DNA of 9,246 bases, taken from positions 1 through 9,246 of the forward strand of contig JAIRXI010000347.1 of the NCBI GenBank assembly GCA_031268395.1, in the 5' to 3' direction. A program made the translations under genes and the position numbers. Positions within the stretch are counted from its first letter, which is position 1. The number at the start of each line of letters is the position of its first letter. This DNA is from Tannerella sp. GTDB lineage: Bacteria; Bacteroidota; Bacteroidia; Bacteroidales; Tannerellaceae. The notes under the pieces are model-generated. The model did not search any database. It saw only the letters and a program-made list of their open reading frames with translations, and was not told the DNA's origin. Positions 5,426 to 9,246 of this stretch are shown here, piece after piece.

Positions 5426-8400
5426 TCATTTCACAATGACTTTTTTCGTTTCGCCGGCGCCATTGACCTCCACGTGAACGAGGTACACCCGTCCGCGCTC
5501 CACCGGGATGCGGAAGTATGTCCCGCTCTCCCGTGCGGAATAGACTGCGGCGCCGGCCACGGTATATATCCGCAGGCTGCTGATCGTACCCGACACGGCC
5601 CGGATATGGATTGCGCCGTCCACAGCGCCGGCCGTCCAGGAGGAAACCTGCGGCGCCGCTTCGCTGTGCACGCCCGTGTACTCCATCCGCAGCACAAAGC
5701 GGTCGTTCAGTTCCAGCACGTCGACGCCCGCCGGCTTGACGGCCATAAAAGTATAAGACGGCGTCTCCTGAAGGAAGATTTCCCGGTTCTGCGCGCGGTC
5801 GACCAGGTAGACATCGTGGCCGAAGACTTCCTGACCGCTGAACTCCAGCGTCACCTCGCCGCTCTGTGTCAGGCGCAGACCCAGCGGCGTCGTATGCGTG
5901 TGATACTCGCCGTCGGCCGAGATGGCCAGCGGTTCGCCGAGCGGCGTCAGGACGTAGATCGCCAGTGGATTGGCGTCGTAGAACAGGGCGCGCACGTCTT
6001 CGCGGCCGCTGTATTCCGGCACGGCCGCATATTTGTCGAAGTGCAGCGCGGCGGAACTCTCGCTGCTGCCCTGCACGGCGCGAATGCGCAGCACGCCGTT
6101 CCCCGCTTCGCTCATGCGCAGCCGGTAGGCGCCCGGCAGCTGCGTCGTTGTCCAGCGGGGAGACATCTGCACCGTATAAACATCCGCACTGAGCGGATTC
6201 TTCACGACAAAGAACGACTGCAGCGGAGGGATGTATTCCGGCGACACGGAGAAAGCGCCGGCGTCGCGGGTGGCCATGTAGCGCATACCGGGCTGATACT
6301 CCGGATCGCCGGCGAACTTGACGGCTACGAAACTGTCGTCCGCCCGCCCGTCCCAGATCAGGTACCCTCTTACCAGCCGCCCGCTGTTGCCCAGCAGGAA
6401 GGAATCGGCATGGAGCCAGGCCAGGTACGGATTCACGACCTGTACCATCTCTCCGTCGGGGACGGCGCCGCCGAAGACCTTCATCTCAAACCGTCCACCG
6501 GCGTCGAGCTGCACCCCGTCCGTGATAAACCGGCTGCCGCGCGTGCGGACGAGCGGGCCGGCAGACTGCGGCTGCTGATTGTAGATGTAGTTGTAGACGG
6601 TGGCTGTCTGCGGGAAGACCAGGGGCCGGTCGCGCGTGTCTGCCGTGCCCGTCACCCGGAGGTTGAAGGCCCGGCCCAGCGGCAGCGAGTCGCCCGGGAA
6701 GCCAAAGGTGGCGGTGAACAGGTTCGCCCGCGCCGGATAACCCGGATAGTCGGGGTTGACCTGCTGGAAGAAGTTCATGGCCACGTCGCCCCAGCGCGGC
6801 TGACCGTCGACGCCTTTGAAATGGTAGTCGCCCGAATACATGTCGCGCAGCGGCGCCGACCACATCACGAACCGGTCGCGCTCGGTGGCCCGCAGCAGCA
6901 GTTCCACCCGCGCGGCGCGGTAGGTCAGGGCGTGCGGATTCTTGAGCAGGGCACGGTCGCGGACGGTGACCGTGTCGCAGAAGGCGGCAAGGGTCAGTTC
7001 GGGATAGAAGGGCGCGTCGGAGGAAATATCGACGTTCGTGCACGCGGACGGCGGCCAGGAAACGGGCGTTTCGTATGTTGCGTTTCCCGACTGTGTCTGC
7101 TGCACCCAGTTGGCCGGGTTGTGCCAGCTGTTGTCGGCGATGCCCGTCCAGCGCATCGGCGCGGGCGCGGACGACGCCGGCGCGTGTACGGTGAAGAGGC
7201 CCGGCGGGAAACCGCCCGCACGGTTCCATGGCGCCGTGCCGGAAGTGACGGGCTTCACCATCCGGACGCTGTCGCCCCGCATTGTCCCGAACGTGTGCGA
7301 CACGCCCGAACCCAGGTAGACGGTGTCGGCCACCGTCGCGCCGGCATACCAGCGGAAGGTCGTGCCCGGGGGCACGGACGGCAGCGTGGCCGTGTAGGGT
7401 TCGCCGTAGCAGGCCGAGCCGCCGTAGGTGTCGGCAATTATATATATGTACACGGTGGCCTGCCGGGTCTGCCATGTTCCCAGGCTGTCGTTGTAGAAGG
7501 TGATTTGGTAGCGGAAGGAGTCGATGTGATGGGTCAGGCTGTCGACGCCGCTGTTGACGTAGATCAGGCAGCTGTCGTTGCCGGAGGGCATCAGCGCGCC
7601 GTTGCGGGGCTGGAGCGTGACGGAATCGAGCAGGCGGAAACCGGACGCGAGGGCGCCGGCGGGCAGCCGGTCGTTGCGCAAAAGGGCGATTTCAACGTAG
7701 CGGTAGGCCTGCATGGTCTGTACATCGTGGAACAGTCCGTAGACGTTCGCTTCCGGATCTTCGCGCCGGTTGTTGCCGTATTCACATTCCGCCTGCACGA
7801 AGCCGCTGCCCCGGTCGTTGAGGCTCACCACGATATTCTTCAGCGAAGGACGGAAGGCGGAGTAGTTGCGCACGGTGATGACGGCCTGTACGGTGTCGCC
7901 CGGAGGCACCGCCTTCATGAAACTGTCGACCGCCATGACGCTGCCGGGGGACGCGGCGTTGCGGTAAGCCGTCAGGCAGAGCGGCCAGGCGGCCGTTGCG
8001 TCGCCGGCGTTGGTGAACTTCACGGAGATGCGCAGCGAATCGCTGCCGGAATCGTAGTCGTAGGCCACTGAAAGGAGTTCCAGATCGGGAGCGAGCCAGA
8101 TCGGGATGCCGAGGCTGTCGAGCATCGTCTGCTGCCGGAAGACATTGTTGAACGGGAAGACGTCGTCGGCATCGCCCGCTATGCCGTTTTTACCGGCCAT
8201 GCGGAGCGCGGGGCTTGCCGGCTGCTTCGGGATGGTAAGGTCGTCGTGGACGTTGAGCGAGGTGTAGCCGTACTGGTTCCACACCGGGCGGGCCGGCGCC
8301 CAGCGGGTATGGCGGGGCGCCTTGAAGACGCGGATGTAGCCCCTTTCGCTGTATCCCGACGTGTATCCGTTGACGATTATTTCCGCCTGTCCGTCGCCGT

Positions 8401-9246
8401 CGACGTCGGCGATGACGGGCATCTCGATGCGCGTGCCGGACGTGACGTTGGGGAAGGTCGCATATATCTCGGGCGTCGATCCCGAACCGTTGATGATGCG
8501 CAGTGTAGTCTCGTCGCGGTAGCATATCTCGTCCGAGCCGTCCAGGTCGAAATCGAAAAGGCTCATGCCGGTTGCGCCCGAACGATCGGTGTGCCTGAGC
8601 GTCCACTTCGGGACGAGCCTGCTTCCCATCGCGAGCGAAGGATTGTATTTCAGGGCGTACATCAGCGAATCCGGTGCGCCGTTGGATATGAAGACGGCTT
8701 CGGGATACTTGTCCGCGTCAATATTACCGACCAGGGGCGACCCGATGCCGTTTGCGCCGGTCTGCGGAAACACGCGGCTTCCGAGCAGTTGCGCCGCCGT
8801 CCCGCCCGGATTGGGCTTCCACAGGCAGGCGCACGGATTCCCGCTGCTGTTTATCGTCACCACAAGGACTTCCAGTTTGCCGTCGAGGTCAAAATCGGCC
8901 ACCTGCGTCCGTCCTCCGCTTGCGACAATATTCGAGGGCAGCGCGGAGGCCGGCAGGGCATAGCCGCCCGTCATCTCCGTCACTGTAGCCCCGCCTATCA
9001 AGTCAGGGTTCGTGATATTCACCTTGTATATCCGGTTGCCGGCGACGATTTCGGGTTTGCCGTCGCCGTCCATGTCGCCGATGGCGGTGTAGCCCGAAAT
9101 GTCTATGTTGTAGCTGACATTGCCGCTGTACAGGAGCCTGAGTGTTGGCGAGGTGTATATCATCGTGTAAATCTTGTTTCCGACATATACTTCAGGTACC
9201 CCGTCCTGATTGAAATCGGTAATGTTGATGACGGCATCGTTCGACA
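5426..9246 (-). CDS. T9SS-sorted FG-GAP/VCBS repeat protein, N-terminus outside the window
   Basis: The frame is open to the right edge, giving at least 1272 residues. The ATG at 9163 is internal: the 27 codons before it encode another repeat, DFNQDGVPE. Counting from the edge, six FG-GAP/VCBS repeats with calcium-binding-type motifs start near residues 10, 57 (DMDGDG), 117 (DFDLDG), 174 (NIDADK, degenerate), 231 (DFDLDG) and 280 (DVDGDG), as in a beta-propeller. Next come a conserved linker with WNQYGYTSLNVHDD (about 322), a CARDB-like beta-sandwich (about 385-495), an Ig-like part with two Cys (about 604-687) and a WTGIADNSWHNPANW module (about 699). The last 65 residues resemble a type A T9SS sorting domain ending KKVIVK. 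It is probably a surface or secreted adhesin-like protein, not an enzyme; the ligand is unknown. Confidence 0.93.
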   Translation of the reverse strand, partial: SNDAVINITDFNQDGVPEVYVGNKIYTMIYTSPTLRLLYSGNVSYNIDISGYTAIGDMDGDGKPEIVAGNRIYKVNITNPDLIGGATVTEMTGGYALPASALPSNIVASGGRTQVADFDLDGKLEVLVVTINSSGNPCACLWKPNPGGTAAQLLGSRVFPQTGANGIGSPLVGNIDADKYPEAVFISNGAPDSLMYALKYNPSLAMGSRLVPKWTLRHTDRSGATGMSLFDFDLDGSDEICYRDETTLRIINGSGSTPEIYATFPNVTSGTRIEMPVIADVDGDGQAEIIVNGYTSGYSERGYIRVFKAPRHTRWAPARPVWNQYGYTSLNVHDDLTIPKQPASPALRMAGKNGIAGDADDVFPFNNVFRQQTMLDSLGIPIWLAPDLELLSVAYDYDSGSDSLRISVKFTNAGDATAAWPLCLTAYRNAASPGSVMAVDSFMKAVPPGDTVQAVITVRNYSAFRPSLKNIVVSLNDRGSGFVQAECEYGNNRREDPEANVYGLFHDVQTMQAYRYVEIALLRNDRLPAGALASGFRLLDSVTLQPRNGALMPSGNDSCLIYVNSGVDSLTHHIDSFRYQITFYNDSLGTWQTRQATVYIYIIADTYGGSACYGEPYTATLPSVPPGTTFRWYAGATVADTVYLGSGVSHTFGTMRGDSVRMVKPVTSGTAPWNRAGGFPPGLFTVHAPASSAPAPMRWTGIADNSWHNPANWVQQTQSGNATYETPVSWPPSACTNVDISSDAPFYPELTLAAFCDTVTVRDRALLKNPHALTYRAARVELLLRATERDRFVMWSAPLRDMYSGDYHFKGVDGQPRWGDVAMNFFQQVNPDYPGYPARANLFTATFGFPGDSLPLGRAFNLRVTGTADTRDRPLVFPQTATVYNYIYNQQPQSAGPLVRTRGSRFITDGVQLDAGGRFEMKVFGGAVPDGEMVQVVNPYLAWLHADSFLLGNSGRLVRGYLIWDGRADDSFVAVKFAGDPEYQPGMRYMATRDAGAFSVSPEYIPPLQSFFVVKNPLSADVYTVQMSPRWTTTQLPGAYRLRMSEAGNGVLRIRAVQGSSESSAALHFDKYAAVPEYSGREDVRALFYDANPLAIYVLTPLGEPLAISADGEYHTHTTPLGLRLTQSGEVTLEFSGQEVFGHDVYLVDRAQNREIFLQETPSYTFMAVKPAGVDVLELNDRFVLRMEYTGVHSEAAPQVSSWTAGAVDGAIHIRAVSGTISSLRIYTVAGAAVYSARESGTYFRIPVERGRVYLVHVEVNGAGETKKVIVK

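Noticed and set aside
5387..8071. Plus-strand open frame of 894 codons opposite the FG-GAP/T9SS gene
   Set aside because: It is a low-complexity His/Arg/Gly/Val-rich translation without domains, fully covered by a minus-strand protein with clear repeats and a sorting domain, and it starts inside a terminator-like hairpin.
5426..9163. Treating ATG 9163 as the true start of the FG-GAP/T9SS gene
   Set aside because: The frame stays open upstream to the edge and those 27 codons encode another FG-GAP repeat, and no signal peptide follows the ATG, so the start lies outside the window.

Overview
The window looks like a chromosomal segment of a GC-rich member of the Bacteroidota, most likely order Bacteroidales. 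Four signs support this. A large protein ends in a type IX secretion (T9SS) sorting domain. One gene encodes a GH95 fucosidase lipoprotein. The intergenic promoters fit the Bacteroides -33 TTTG / -7 TAnnTTTG pattern. Starts are preceded by A-rich stretches rather than strong Shine-Dalgarno sites. The species cannot be named from the sequence alone. Every convincing gene lies on the minus strand, so transcription runs from high to low coordinates.

Layout in transcription order: (i) 9246-5426 is a large secreted or surface protein with FG-GAP/VCBS repeats and a T9SS C-terminal domain. Its 5' end lies beyond the right edge. (ii) 5425-5095 is a gap with one strong terminator and one weaker candidate, then a promoter. 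(iii) 5094-2650 is a GH95 alpha-L-fucosidase lipoprotein. (iv) 2649-2428 is a gap with a strong bidirectional terminator that can also pair in an alternative, attenuator-like way, followed by a promoter-like box. (v) 2427-1567 is a Tat-exported sugar-phosphate isomerase/epimerase-like TIM barrel protein. (vi) 1566-1284 is a gap with a long hairpin and a consensus Bacteroides promoter. (vii) 1283-1011 (DUF2089 zinc-ribbon/HTH protein) and 1021-410 (Yip1-like membrane protein) overlap by 11 nt as a two-gene operon. (viii) 409-55 has no gene but holds a 156-bp imperfect palindrome resembling a MITE or REP-type element. (ix) A possible gene start runs off the left edge.

Functionally, the fucosidase and the exported TIM barrel protein fit envelope-located glycan use: fucose removal, and modification or binding of a sugar or cyclitol. 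This link rests on adjacency and is an inference. The DUF2089/Yip1 pair looks like a separate regulatory or membrane module. I see no CRISPR array, tRNA, rRNA, integrase or transposase gene. Nothing here is clearly a new multi-gene system. The most unusual signals are non-coding: the palindromic element at the left and the terminator/alternative-pairing arrangement behind the fucosidase.
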